Part shown: positions 1 to 7,662 of the stretch, in pieces
Position numbering within the stretch: the stretch's first letter is position 1
Layout of the letters: every line of letters starts with the position of its first letter
Source of the DNA: Thiopseudomonas sp.
GTDB taxonomy: Bacteria > Pseudomonadota > Gammaproteobacteria > Pseudomonadales > Pseudomonadaceae
DNA: 42,768 nt
Direction: 5' to 3'
Assembly (NCBI GenBank): GCA_023228985.1
Contig: JALOAC010000022.1
Location: forward strand, 1-42,768
Notes under the pieces: model-generated
The model's input: only the letters and a program-made list of their open reading frames with translations
The model's database searches: none
Told to the model about the DNA's origin: nothing
Position numbers and translations under genes: made by a program

Positions 1-1
1 T

Positions 2-343
2 TACAACACCGACCTAAATCACTTGCCTTTAATTCCCTACTTGGATTTACCCTGGGCGACGGGCGGCGAAGGTGTAGAGGGTTTTGATCTGATTGTGGGT
101 AGCGATATTTTGTACGAGCCAAACCACGCGCAGTTATTAGTGGGATTAATTGCACGTATTGCCAAGCCGGTATCTACTGTACTGATCAGCTGTCCCGGTC
201 GTGGGCATCGCAACAAATTTAGCAGCAGCATGGAAGCGCTAGGCTATAAACTAACAGAGACGCGTCTGGCTTTTAGTGAGGGCGAGTTACCGCCATTTAA
301 AGGTCGCTTGCTTAGCTACCAGCGCGAAGGGCTGATTGTTTAA
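2..343 (+). CDS. SAM-dependent methyltransferase, C-terminal part (5' end outside window)
   Basis: The reading frame is open from base 2 to the TAA at 341-343, so only about the last 113 residues are seen and the true start lies upstream. The segment FDLIVGSDILYEPNHAQLL fits the end of the Rossmann methyltransferase fold in the Methyltransf_16/METTL21-like family, where an Asp in an 'SD-L-Y' motif follows the strand that closes the SAM pocket. The glycine-rich SAM loop would be in the missing part. The C-terminus has the expected late strands (TVLISCPGRGHRNKF). The substrate cannot be told; members of this family often methylate protein lysines. The family call rests on one motif region, so an unrelated class I methyltransferase is possible. 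Confidence 0.6.
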   Translation, partial: YNTDLNHLPLIPYLDLPWATGGEGVEGFDLIVGSDILYEPNHAQLLVGLIARIAKPVSTVLISCPGRGHRNKFSSSMEALGYKLTETRLAFSEGELPPFKGRLLSYQREGLIV

Positions 344-577
344 GTAAGCGTCGAATAATTACTCCAGCTGCTTGAACCAGAGTGCTGTTTAACGCATCTA
401 AGCCAGACAGGATGGTAAAAGGGCGTTAAAACTAATACTGCCATCGGTGTTAAGCAGAAACTGTGGTGCCAATTACGTCTTTCGCTGATTCGCCTCGCTG
501 ACGCCCGCTCTTAGGTTGTTGTGCTCAATCCTGTCTTCCTTGCTAACATTGTACAGTGTTTTCTTAGAGTTCAGTTT

Positions 578-2125
578 ATGCAGAGAAAAATCCGTTTTTA
601 TTTTGTTCGTTTACTGGCTTTGCTGAGCTTGCTGGTTGCCAGTGTGTCGGCGCAAGATGTGTTAGAGCATGTGCACTCGTTGCCGAGTGCCGCAGGCGCA
701 GCGCAGGTGCAGGTTGCTGAGGGTCGACCCACACTGATAAAACTGTGGGCGAGCTGGTGCCCGCTGTGCTTGGCGCAAATGGAAGAAACGCAAGAGTGGG
801 CGGTTGCTTCTGATTTTGAAGATATCAATTTACTCACTCTCGCATCACCTGGTGTGCTGGGGGAGCAAAAGACGGTAGCCTTTAATCAGTGGTATCAGGG
901 ATTGGATTACCCAGCGCTGCCCGTGTTATTAGATGAGCAAGGCGTGTTGGTTAAGTTTGGGCGCATTCAGGTGTATCCAAGTTGGCTGTTATTCGATGAA
1001 CAAGGGCATTTGTTACGCTTGGTGCAAGGCAGTCTAGGTAAGCAACAGGCTGTGGCTTTACTCGCCGACCCAACTATAGAGCTAGAGCAGCAGGCAGGTA
1101 GTTTGATCAAGCGACGCAACAAACAAGAGCCGGACAAGCAGGAGATAACTGATATGCAAACTAAAGACATTTATTTGGCGGGTGGTTGTTTTTGGGGGGT
1201 AGAAGCTTATTTTGAGCGCATCGAGGGAGTGGTGAACGCTGTATCAGGCTACGCCAATGGGCGCACGGAAAACCCCAGTTACAATGACGTTATCTACAAG
1301 AATACCGGCCATGCAGAAACGGTGAAGGTGACCTATGACCCGACAAAAGTGGGTTTGACTGAGCTGTTACAGCACTTTTTCCGTATTGTGAACCCAACCA
1401 CTCTGAATCAACAGGGCAATGACCGCGGCACCCAGTACCGTAGCGGTATTTATAGCAATGATAAACATGAGCAAGCGTTAATTGCTGCTGCGCTGGTGCA
1501 ATTGCAGCGTAAATACGAGGTGCCGGTCGTGATTGAAAATCTACCGTTAAAGCACTTTTATCCGGCGGAGGACTATCATCAGGATTATCTGACTAACAAT
1601 CCAAACGGTTACTGCCATGTTGATTTGCGCTTGGCCGATGAGCCATTGCCAGAAGCGGTTCTCGAACCTGCGTTTACTGTAGAGGACTACCAAAAACCAA
1701 CGGCAGAAACGTTAAAGAGCATACTCACGCCAGCGCAGTATCAGATTACTCAGGAAAGCGGCACCGAGCGTGCTTACACCCATGAGTACGACAAGCTCTT
1801 TGCTCCGGGAATTTATGTGGATGTGGTCAGCGGTGAGCCTTTGTTTAGCTCGCGGGATAAATATAACGCGGGGTGCGGCTGGCCTAGTTTTAGTAAAGCC
1901 ATACAAGAGCAATATATTACTAAGCAAGATGATTACGGTTTTAATATGCATCGTGTGGAAGTGCGTAGTCGCATGGCCGATTCACACCTAGGGCATTTAT
2001 TCCCTGATGGTCCGCGCGATCAGGGGGGGTTACGCTACTGTATTAATGGTGACAGCCTGTTATTTATTCCGCTGGAGGAGATGCAGGCGCGTGGTTATGG
2101 AGCTTGGATCGACAGGGTAAAGTAG
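578..2125 (+). CDS. msrAB: Exported thioredoxin-MsrA-MsrB fusion (methionine sulfoxide reductase)
   Basis: Three-domain protein that repairs oxidised methionine, probably in the periplasm. I chose ATG 578 (515 aa) over the upstream GTG 521 because residues 1-25 then form a clean signal peptide ending VSA. Residues about 50-170 are a thioredoxin/TlpA-like domain with redox site WCPLC near 61-64. MsrA follows, with its catalytic GGCFWG motif near residue 200. MsrB is C-terminal, with GCGWPSF and the catalytic RYCIN motif. MsrB lacks the two zinc CxxC pairs (VDVVSGEP instead of CxxC), as in Neisseria PilB-type fusions. The thioredoxin domain should recycle the Msr domains with electrons from a DsbD/CcdA-type partner (inference). 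The internal ATG at 1154 has a GGAG sequence 9 nt upstream, so a shorter MsrA-MsrB form without signal peptide is possible. Confidence 0.92.
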   Translation: MQRKIRFYFVRLLALLSLLVASVSAQDVLEHVHSLPSAAGAAQVQVAEGRPTLIKLWASWCPLCLAQMEETQEWAVASDFEDINLLTLASPGVLGEQKTVAFNQWYQGLDYPALPVLLDEQGVLVKFGRIQVYPSWLLFDEQGHLLRLVQGSLGKQQAVALLADPTIELEQQAGSLIKRRNKQEPDKQEITDMQTKDIYLAGGCFWGVEAYFERIEGVVNAVSGYANGRTENPSYNDVIYKNTGHAETVKVTYDPTKVGLTELLQHFFRIVNPTTLNQQGNDRGTQYRSGIYSNDKHEQALIAAALVQLQRKYEVPVVIENLPLKHFYPAEDYHQDYLTNNPNGYCHVDLRLADEPLPEAVLEPAFTVEDYQKPTAETLKSILTPAQYQITQESGTERAYTHEYDKLFAPGIYVDVVSGEPLFSSRDKYNAGCGWPSFSKAIQEQYITKQDDYGFNMHRVEVRSRMADSHLGHLFPDGPRDQGGLRYCINGDSLLFIPLEEMQARGYGAWIDRVK

Positions 2126-2490
2126 GTGAAATTTGCTGTACTGTGAAAGTCATAATTGCAAGCTAAAAAAATATAAAAAAGGCTTGATTTTTCAAATTTC
2201 ACCAAGCGTTAAAATAAGTTGTGCACATACAGAGTAAAGTTAATAAATCACTTGAGCTGAAATGGATAAAGCAGAGCAGTGCGCACATTGACTTTTCTAA
2301 CTACTTGAATTTATTGGGCTTATTTGCTTTGGTTGAAAATTCATCAAATTGGCTCAAGGGTACATTAATGCTAGCTTAGCCAACTTTGCTGGCAGGTTGT
2401 TCACAGAGTTATCCACAGCTATTGTGGATGGTTTGCGCAAAGCCAATAGCCGCCAGCATTAGCGCGCTATTAGCTTTAGCTGGCGTTGTT
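2126..2490. other. AT-rich intergenic region between convergent msrAB and cysA
   Basis: 365 bases with no credible gene. The first half is A/T-rich. It holds one DnaA-box-like nonamer TTATCCACA (2409-2417) with an inverted partial copy TGTGGAT just after it, and a stem-loop at 2451-2485 next to the cysA stop. No promoter is needed here because both flanking genes point inward. Confidence 0.6.
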
Positions 2491-2492
2491 TT
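2451..2492 (+). terminator. Stem-loop, probable terminator between msrAB and cysA
   Basis: CGCCAGC (2451-2457) pairs with GCTGGCG (2479-2485), and TTGTTTT follows on the plus strand. It lies between two convergent genes, where a shared terminator is expected. The T-run favours plus-strand transcripts. Confidence 0.45.
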
Positions 2493-3459
2493 AACTGGCA
2501 TTAGGTCTGAAAAATAAAGTCTGTCCGCGCTGTAATCCAATCAGATTTATATTGTCGCGCACCACCTCAGCTTCAATGGGCTGCTCCTGTCCCGCAACCT
2601 TAAGGGTGACTCGGGTAATAGCGCCCAGGGGGCGAATATCACGCACAATACCGGCCTGTAATTCAGGGGCGGCTTGGCGTGATAACTCAACCTCGTGCGG
2701 GCGGAATTGAATCTGCTGATCATTTAATTGCAGTTGGTTGGAATCACCTAAGAAGTGGTAAACAAACTCATTGGCTGGGTTTTCATAGACTTCAGCCGGT
2801 GTGCCGATTTGTTCTATCACGCCTTTATTCATCACCACGATACGATCCGCCACTTCCATGGCTTCCTCTTGGTCATGAGTAACAAAAACCGAAGTAAGAT
2901 TAATTTCTTCGTGCAGGTTGGCCAGCCAGCGGCGCAGCTCTTTGCGCACCTTGGCATCCAACGCACCAAAGGGCTCATCCAGTAGTAGAATTTCAGGTTG
3001 CACAGCCAGCGCACGCGCCAGGGCAATACGTTGACGCTGCCCGCCTGACAGCTGTTCAGGGTAGCGATCAGCCAGCCAATCTAACTGCACCATTTGCAAC
3101 AGTTCCATCACTTTGGCGCGAATGCCTGTTTCGCTTGGGCGCTGACGGCGTGGTTTCATGCGTAAACCAAAGGCAACGTTGTCAAACACAGTCATATGAC
3201 GAAACAGTGCGTAATGCTGGAATACAAAACCCACGTTGCGCTTGCGCACATCGCGCTTAGAGACATCATCGCCATTGAAAATAATATGCCCGCTGTCGGG
3301 CTTTTCTAGGCCAGCAATGATGCGCAGTAAAGTTGTTTTGCCGCAGCCAGAAGGACCCAGAAGTGCTACCAGTTCGCCGGACTCAATGGCCAAATTGATT
3401 TCATTTAGCGCCTTAAAGTCGCCAAAGGCTTTGTTAACATGTTGGACTTCGATACTCAT
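2491..3459 (-). CDS. cysA: Sulfate/thiosulfate ABC transporter ATP-binding protein CysA
   Basis: Cytoplasmic ATPase that powers sulfate/thiosulfate import with CysT and CysW. It has Walker A GPSGCGKTT (about residues 35-43), the signature LSGGQRQRIALARAL, Walker B ILLLDEPFGALD and the switch histidine in FVTHDQEEAMEV, followed by a short TOBE-like C-terminal domain (QFRPHEVEL). At 322 aa it is somewhat shorter than the usual 350-365 aa CysA, mainly at the C-terminus. Its start is 19 nt after the cysW stop, so the three genes are one operon transcribed leftwards. CysB control is expected from the family but I saw no certain site. Assignment to sulfate rather than another oxyanion rests mainly on the CysT/CysW pair. 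Confidence 0.92.
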   Translation of the reverse strand: MSIEVQHVNKAFGDFKALNEINLAIESGELVALLGPSGCGKTTLLRIIAGLEKPDSGHIIFNGDDVSKRDVRKRNVGFVFQHYALFRHMTVFDNVAFGLRMKPRRQRPSETGIRAKVMELLQMVQLDWLADRYPEQLSGGQRQRIALARALAVQPEILLLDEPFGALDAKVRKELRRWLANLHEEINLTSVFVTHDQEEAMEVADRIVVMNKGVIEQIGTPAEVYENPANEFVYHFLGDSNQLQLNDQQIQFRPHEVELSRQAAPELQAGIVRDIRPLGAITRVTLKVAGQEQPIEAEVVRDNINLIGLQRGQTLFFRPNAS

Positions 3460-3478
3460 TGTGCTGTTCTCGGTTAAA

Positions 3479-4306
3479 TTATTTTTCTAAGCGTTCTTGC
3501 GCCCACTGTTTCAGTATTAGCATCAGCAGTGCCATTACTAGCAAAACAGTCGCTACGCTAAAGGCTGCCACATGGTTGTATTCGTTATAAAGAATCTCGA
3601 CATGCAGCGGCAGGGTGTTGGTAAAGCCACGAATGTGTCCAGATACCACTGACACGGCGCCAAATTCGCCCAGCGCCCGTGCTGTGCAGAGCACCACGCC
3701 GTAGGTTAAACCCCAGCGAATATTGGGCAGGGTGACATGCCAAAACATTTGCCAACCTGAAGCGCCCAGTAAGCGCGCGGCTTCTTCTTCCTGCGTGCCT
3801 TGTTGTTGCATCAGCGGAATAAGTTCGCGCGCCACAAAGGGCACGGTAACAAACAGGGTGGCTAGAACAATGCCGGGGATGGCAAAAATAATTTGGATAT
3901 CATGCTCAGCCAGCCATTCACCAAAGAAACCCTGCGCGCCAAATAACAGAATGTAAATTAAACCAGCGATAATGGGTGAGACGGAAAAAGGCAGGTCAAT
4001 GAGCGTCACCAACAGGCTTTTACCGCGAAATTCATACTTGCTGACACACCAAGCGGCAGAAACACCAAACACCACGTTCAACGGCACGGAAATACCCACG
4101 GCAATCAGTGTGAGTTTTAATGCGGCGATAGCGTCGGGTTCTAACACAGCGGTGAAAAAGCTGGCATAGCCTTGTTGGATGGCCTCGCTGAGTACGACAT
4201 ACAGCGGTAAAACCAAAAACACCACAAACACCAGCCATGCACAGCCAATCAGTGTCAGCGCGCCTAGGTTTCGTTGCCGTGTTGCCGATAAAACGAGAGT
4301 GGACAT
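3479..4306 (-). CDS. cysW: Sulfate/thiosulfate ABC transporter permease CysW
   Basis: Integral membrane permease forming the sulfate channel as a heterodimer with CysT. About 275 aa with six predicted membrane segments and the coupling 'EAA' loop (EEEAARLLGASGWQMFWHVTLP) that contacts CysA. The CysW-type signature ARALGEFGAVSVVSGHIRG is near residue 205. I took ATG 4306 rather than the in-frame codon at 4357 because AGGAA sits at the right distance upstream of 4306 and the extra 17 residues resemble no family N-terminus. It lies 58 nt downstream of cysT and 19 nt upstream of cysA. Confidence 0.9.
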   Translation of the reverse strand: MSTLVLSATRQRNLGALTLIGCAWLVFVVFLVLPLYVVLSEAIQQGYASFFTAVLEPDAIAALKLTLIAVGISVPLNVVFGVSAAWCVSKYEFRGKSLLVTLIDLPFSVSPIIAGLIYILLFGAQGFFGEWLAEHDIQIIFAIPGIVLATLFVTVPFVARELIPLMQQQGTQEEEAARLLGASGWQMFWHVTLPNIRWGLTYGVVLCTARALGEFGAVSVVSGHIRGFTNTLPLHVEILYNEYNHVAAFSVATVLLVMALLMLILKQWAQERLEK

Positions 4307-4364
4307 GGGGTTATTCCTGTTACCAACAATAAAAATTAAAAGAAAGTGCCTACGCAATCCGGGG

Positions 4365-5183
4365 TTAATGTTTGATCAAATAGCGTTGCAGCAGGTTAAT
4401 CAGCAATAAAAATACAAAGGACACGACCAGCATCATTACGCCAATGGCTGTGGCGCCTAAATAGTCATACTGGTCCAGTTTCACCATGATTAAAAAAGGC
4501 AGGATTTCAGTTTTGCCGGGCATATTTCCGGCAATGAAAATAACTGAGCCGTACTCACCCACGGCGCGGGCAAAGGCAAGGGTAAAGCCGGTTAGCCAAG
4601 CAGGCAGCAAGGCAGGAATCAGTACGTGACGCAGTACCTGAAACGAATTAGCCCCTAAGCAGGTGGCCGCCTCTTCAAGTTCACGCGGAATATCTTCTAA
4701 AACGGGTTGAATGGTGCGCACGACAAAAGGCAGGGTGACAAAGGTCAGGGCCAAGACAATGCCGAAGGGCGTGAACGCCACCTTGATGCCCATGTCGCTG
4801 GCGTATTGCCCCAGCAGCCCTTTAGGCGCATACAGAGTAGTCAGTGCGATACCCGCCACCGCCGTGGGCAGCGCAAAGGGTAGATCGATTAATGCATCAA
4901 TGATTTTGCGCCCGGGAAAACGGTAACGCACAATCACCCACGCCAATAAAGTACCTATGACACCATTCACCAGCGCGGCAACCAGCGCCGCCCCGAAGCT
5001 AAGCTTTAATGCGGAAACCACCTGTGGCGTGCTGATGATGCGATAAAAATCCTGCCAGCTCAGTTGAGCGGCATACACCAGCATGCCGGCCAAAGGAATC
5101 AGCACAATCAGACTTAAATAAACCAAGGTATAACCCAGCGTGAGGTTAAATCCGGGAATTACAGGGGAGACGGAGCGCGCCAT
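4365..5183 (-). CDS. cysT: Sulfate/thiosulfate ABC transporter permease CysT (CysU)
   Basis: Second permease subunit of the sulfate importer, 272 aa with six membrane segments. The EAA loop reads EEAATCLGANSFQVLRHVLIP, and the CysT-typical AFARAVGEYGSVIFIAGNMP lies near residue 205. ATG 5183 is preceded by AAGG at a normal distance; the longer frame would need a TTG at 5201. It is the first gene of the cysTWA cluster. A periplasmic binding protein (Sbp or CysP) normally accompanies this cluster but none is present upstream, where the tryptophanase remnant begins on the opposite strand, so it must be encoded elsewhere. Confidence 0.9.
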   Translation of the reverse strand: MARSVSPVIPGFNLTLGYTLVYLSLIVLIPLAGMLVYAAQLSWQDFYRIISTPQVVSALKLSFGAALVAALVNGVIGTLLAWVIVRYRFPGRKIIDALIDLPFALPTAVAGIALTTLYAPKGLLGQYASDMGIKVAFTPFGIVLALTFVTLPFVVRTIQPVLEDIPRELEEAATCLGANSFQVLRHVLIPALLPAWLTGFTLAFARAVGEYGSVIFIAGNMPGKTEILPFLIMVKLDQYDYLGATAIGVMMLVVSFVFLLLINLLQRYLIKH

Positions 5184-5345
5184 AAAACAGCCTTGTGACA
5201 ACGTTAGACAGGCGGGTATCTTAAGGCTTTATGGATATGCTTAAAAATACTAATTGGCAATCTATATATATGAATAAAGAATAAGCGGGCCGATCGAAAT
5301 GTTTTTGCTCAATAATTAAGAAAATCTGTAGCTTTAGGTCATTTT

Positions 5346-5372
5346 TTGACAAAGTCCCTGTGCTAGTATTGC
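5346..5372 (+). promoter_or_regulatory. Possible promoter of the broken tryptophanase gene
   Basis: A consensus -35 hexamer TTGACA lies at 5346-5351. The best -10 candidate, TATTGC at 5367, is weak and at a short 15-nt spacing. It lies 43 nt before the start codon at 5415, which has a good GGAGAAG ribosome site at 5403. Confidence 0.25.
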
Positions 5373-5414
5373 CGCAATTTATTTGCGTAGAGTAGATAAG
5401 CAGGAGAAGCCGTT

Positions 5415-5906
5415 ATGGCGAACGTGAAGTTCTTTGGAGAAGAGTCCATTCCATTAGAAATGCACAAAGTGCGTATTGTGCAGAAACTTGAGTTACCGCC
5501 TATTGAACGTCGCCTGCAGGCCATTACAGAGGCAGGCAACAACACGTTTTTGTTAAGCAATGCCGATGTTTTTATGGATATGCTGACTGACAGCGGCGTG
5601 AATGCCATGAGCGATCAATAGCTGGCTGCGATGATGATTGCTGATGACAGTTATGCCGGTAGCGCCACCTATACGCGCTTAGAAAATAAGCTCAAAGAGC
5701 TGTTTGGTATGGACTATATTCTGTCTGCGCACCAAGGGCGCGCCTGTGAAAATATTATTGGTCAGGTAATGGTGAGCGAAGGCTCGATTATCCCTATGAA
5801 CTATCATTTCACCACCACTAAAGCGCATATCACCATTAATGGTGGCATCGTAGAAGAGTTGGTGATTGATGAAGGCCTAGAAGTAACCAGTACTCACCCC
5901 TTTAAA
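5415..5906 (+). pseudogene. tnaA: Tryptophanase/beta-eliminating lyase, 5' fragment with nonsense codon
   Basis: The translation matches the N-terminal third of the tryptophanase/tyrosine phenol-lyase family: NNTFLLSNADVFMDMLTDSG resembles the family's 'NPFLLDSEDVFIDLLTDSG', and then come AAMM, DDSYAGSATY, HQGRACENI and the 'INGG' region. An in-frame TAG at 5619-5621 replaces codon 69 in an otherwise intact frame, and homology continues to HPFK at about 5906, where foreign sequence begins. The 3' part resurfaces at 11655-11930. About 200 central residues, including the PLP-binding lysine, are absent from the window. The gene cannot make an active enzyme. Which lyase it was (tryptophanase or tyrosine phenol-lyase) is uncertain. 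Confidence 0.85.
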
Positions 5907-6300
5907 CCCGCCTTATTCATGAAACTTGTCCATAAACAAAGAAGGCGAGCGGTTTATCCTTTATAATCAATATGTTCCGACAAGAACTTGATTAAAGGGG
6001 ACCGCTTGCCATGGGTGAAACAATACCGACCTGGAAATCAACCTGCAATCCATCTGTTTCTATCCAGTTGAGCGGGCGAAAAACCAGCAGTGATGGTGGA
6101 GCTTTTTTGCTTCGTGAAATCATGGATCGTAGCGGTGTGTGTGAACGTCTTGGGCAGCAACTGCAGGACCATCGCGACCCGTCCAAAGTGCGGCACAGCC
6201 TGACCAGTCAACTGCGCACGCTGATCATCCAGCATGCTCAGGGCTGGGATGATTTGAGTGATACCCAGCTGCTTGGTGAAGATCCGACATTCCAGCTGGC
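5907..6300 (+). mobile_element. Truncated IS1380-type insertion sequence (left part only)
   Basis: Foreign sequence starts right after the tryptophanase fragment (about 5907) and carries the beginning of an IS1380-family transposase. The element stops at about 6297-6301, where it fuses to the tail of a self-processing-module gene. Right end and right inverted repeat are missing, and the exact left tip is uncertain. Both sides of the fusion share GGCCTG-like sequence, which suggests a deletion at short homology. Confidence 0.7.
5949..6005. repeat. Imperfect inverted repeat just upstream of the transposase start
   Basis: GCGGT(TTAT)CCTTT(AT)AATCAA pairs with TTGATTAAAGGGGACCGC, ending 5 nt before the ATG at 6011. 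It could be a transposase control element or hairpin within the IS leader. Confidence 0.5.
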
Positions 6301-6310
6301 CTGCCGATGA
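6011..6310 (+). pseudogene. IS1380-family transposase, N-terminal fragment
   Basis: About 96 residues of the N-terminus of an IS1380/DDE_Tnp_1 group transposase: the SSDGGAFLLREIMDRSG segment followed by HSLTSQLRTLIIQHAQGWDD and DPTFQLA. Full-length members are around 400-460 aa and carry the DDE catalytic residues further on, all absent here. The frame runs through the fusion point and ends at a TGA (6308-6310) inside the self-processing-module remnant, so the last three residues are not transposase. It is not functional. Confidence 0.8.
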
Positions 6311-6354
6311 TGAGCGGCTCCGGCAATGTGCGGGATTTGCAGCAGGTTGCGTGA
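6301..6354 (+). pseudogene. Remnant of a third FrpC-like self-processing module (last 17 codons)
   Basis: Reading from 6301 gives LPMMSGSGNVRDLQQVA and a TGA stop. This matches the end of the modules at 8687-8739 and 10390-10440 almost exactly. The rest of this copy has been lost by fusion to the IS1380 fragment. It shows that the array once had at least one more cassette upstream, whose downstream genes (6359-7618) survive. Confidence 0.85.
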
Positions 6355-6358
6355 TGGG

Positions 6359-7003
6359 ATGTTTATGAAAAGAAAACAAACAGATCCAAAAGATTCGATT
6401 TTTTATCGGGAAGAGTGCCGTCTTGGCAGGCCACTATATTTTTATGAAAAAGTTAAAGTTATTTTATTTTGGCTTTTGGTTATTGGTCTGCTGTGGTGGG
6501 GTGCGGTGGTTTTAGACAGCCTTGTACTTGCACAATACTATGATGAAGTATTCGAAAAAGAGTATACGAACATATACTCATATAAAGCACTATCAGCCGG
6601 CAGGTCTTTGCCAGCACTTATGTTTACTGATGGCTCTAAAGATTTATTTTCAGCGAAGTGCAGAAGCATGACGGAGTCGCTTTGTAGAGGGTTGGTTTCG
6701 TTTTCCAAAAAAAAACAAACTGAAATTTTTAGGGTTGTTGTCTCTGGTCTTAAGTCTAAAAAAGAAAATCTTGCATCTGGTCGTTTATATATGGCAGTAA
6801 TAAAAGAAATAGAGCTGCTTGATTCAAGTGGAAAAAGGGTGGTTTTGTTAAATAGAGAGTTTGGGCATGAGCTTTCTGATGCGGTGAAACCACCTTATGA
6901 AAGACATTTTTATTTCGTATGGTCTTATATTGTTGGTCTGGTTGTTTATATTATTTTAAAAATTGATCAAGTTTATAAATCAAGAGGGAATCAAAATGAG
7001 TAA
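6359..7003 (+). CDS. Hypothetical membrane protein, candidate immunity protein of the lost first cassette
   Basis: About 214 aa. I recognise no family. It begins 4 nt after the stop of the truncated module. ATG 6359 or ATG 6365 could be the start; the latter has GGGA at a better distance. There is a hydrophobic helix at about residues 35-60 (VILFWLLVIGLLWWGAVVL), a long soluble middle section, and a second helix near the C-terminus (FVWSYIVGLVVYIILKI), so the soluble part probably sits on one side of the membrane. The A/T-rich base composition is unlike the GC-rich module. The position directly behind a self-processing module, like the membrane proteins after the other two modules, is the only support for an immunity role. 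Confidence 0.6.
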   Translation: MFMKRKQTDPKDSIFYREECRLGRPLYFYEKVKVILFWLLVIGLLWWGAVVLDSLVLAQYYDEVFEKEYTNIYSYKALSAGRSLPALMFTDGSKDLFSAKCRSMTESLCRGLVSFSKKKQTEIFRVVVSGLKSKKENLASGRLYMAVIKEIELLDSSGKRVVLLNREFGHELSDAVKPPYERHFYFVWSYIVGLVVYIILKIDQVYKSRGNQNE

Positions 7004-7211
7004 ATCAGCAACAGTTTCTCTGGTGTTGGGTCATGCTGGGGGCAAAATTGGAGCCTATGATGGAATGATCAATGCTACTGTTGAAGCACGTCGTCCGGAT
7101 GGTGCTAGAGACTCTATATCAGCAACATTTAATGCTGTTGGTAGCGGGGTTGTTATGTCCCCCGGTAAGTATCCGGGCTCATTGGTCGAAGCCTTTAATG
7201 TCATTTTTTGA
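6996..7211 (+). CDS. Small hypothetical protein (71 aa) in the toxin-like island
   Basis: ATG 6996 overlaps the end of the preceding gene by 8 nt and follows an AGAGGG ribosome site, so the two are translationally coupled. The product is small, Gly/Ala/Ser-rich and weakly hydrophobic (SATVSLVLGHAGGKIGAYDG, then SATFNAVGSGVV). It has no convincing membrane helix and no family I can name. It could be a third component of the cassette or a leftover piece of a variable domain. Confidence 0.5.
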   Translation: MSKSATVSLVLGHAGGKIGAYDGMINATVEARRPDGARDSISATFNAVGSGVVMSPGKYPGSLVEAFNVIF

Positions 7212-7267
7212 CTTGCTATGGATGGCGTCTGGTATTTAAGCATGAGTTGTGTGGGTTGAGGTGGAAT

Positions 7268-7618
7268 ATGAGGCTTGTTATGTTGGTTCTGCAGGTAATG
7301 TTACTCCTGTTGGCGATAATTGTACTGTTTGTGTTTTTTGTGGATGCAAAATTTGAAACGGTTGGTTTTTTTATTTTTGGTGTAGGGCTAAGTCTATTGT
7401 TGGTTTGGGTTTTGAATAAAGTTAAAAATAGATGGCCTTTAAATAGTTATCTGCCTAGATTTTTGTTGTGCTTGAGTTTTCTGTTCTGTTTTGCTGGCTT
7501 GCATGAGTTTATTGGCTATCTTTTTTATAATAAAGAAGGGGTGGTTTATTCTTTGGTTTTAATTTTGGTGTCCGTTATTCTTTTTCTTATGAGGGTAGGC
7601 AAGGAAAGCGAACGGTGA
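7268..7618 (+). CDS. Small four-helix membrane protein, candidate immunity protein
   Basis: About 116 aa, nearly all hydrophobic, with about four membrane helices (LQVMLLLLAIIVLFVFFV, FFIFGVGLSLLLVWVL, FLLCLSFLFCFAGL, VVYSLVLILVSVILFL). I chose ATG 7268 because GAGGTGGA lies just upstream; the longer frame from 7208 lacks this. The size and topology resemble immunity proteins of pore-forming bacteriocins, but no sequence family was recognised. It is the last gene before the next module-bearing gene at 7663. Confidence 0.55.
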   Translation: MRLVMLVLQVMLLLLAIIVLFVFFVDAKFETVGFFIFGVGLSLLLVWVLNKVKNRWPLNSYLPRFLLCLSFLFCFAGLHEFIGYLFYNKEGVVYSLVLILVSVILFLMRVGKESER

Positions 7619-7662
7619 GGATGACTTGTTAATGGTGTTGTGTTTGGATATTGGAGAGTGAC

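Noticed and set aside
521..577. Upstream GTG start of the msrAB frame
   Set aside because: The extra 19 residues would bury the signal peptide, and there is no ribosome site.
2409..2417. Consensus DnaA box TTATCCACA, possible replication origin
   Set aside because: Only one clear box, no cluster, and no dnaA/dnaN or similar genes nearby. A single nonamer is expected by chance.
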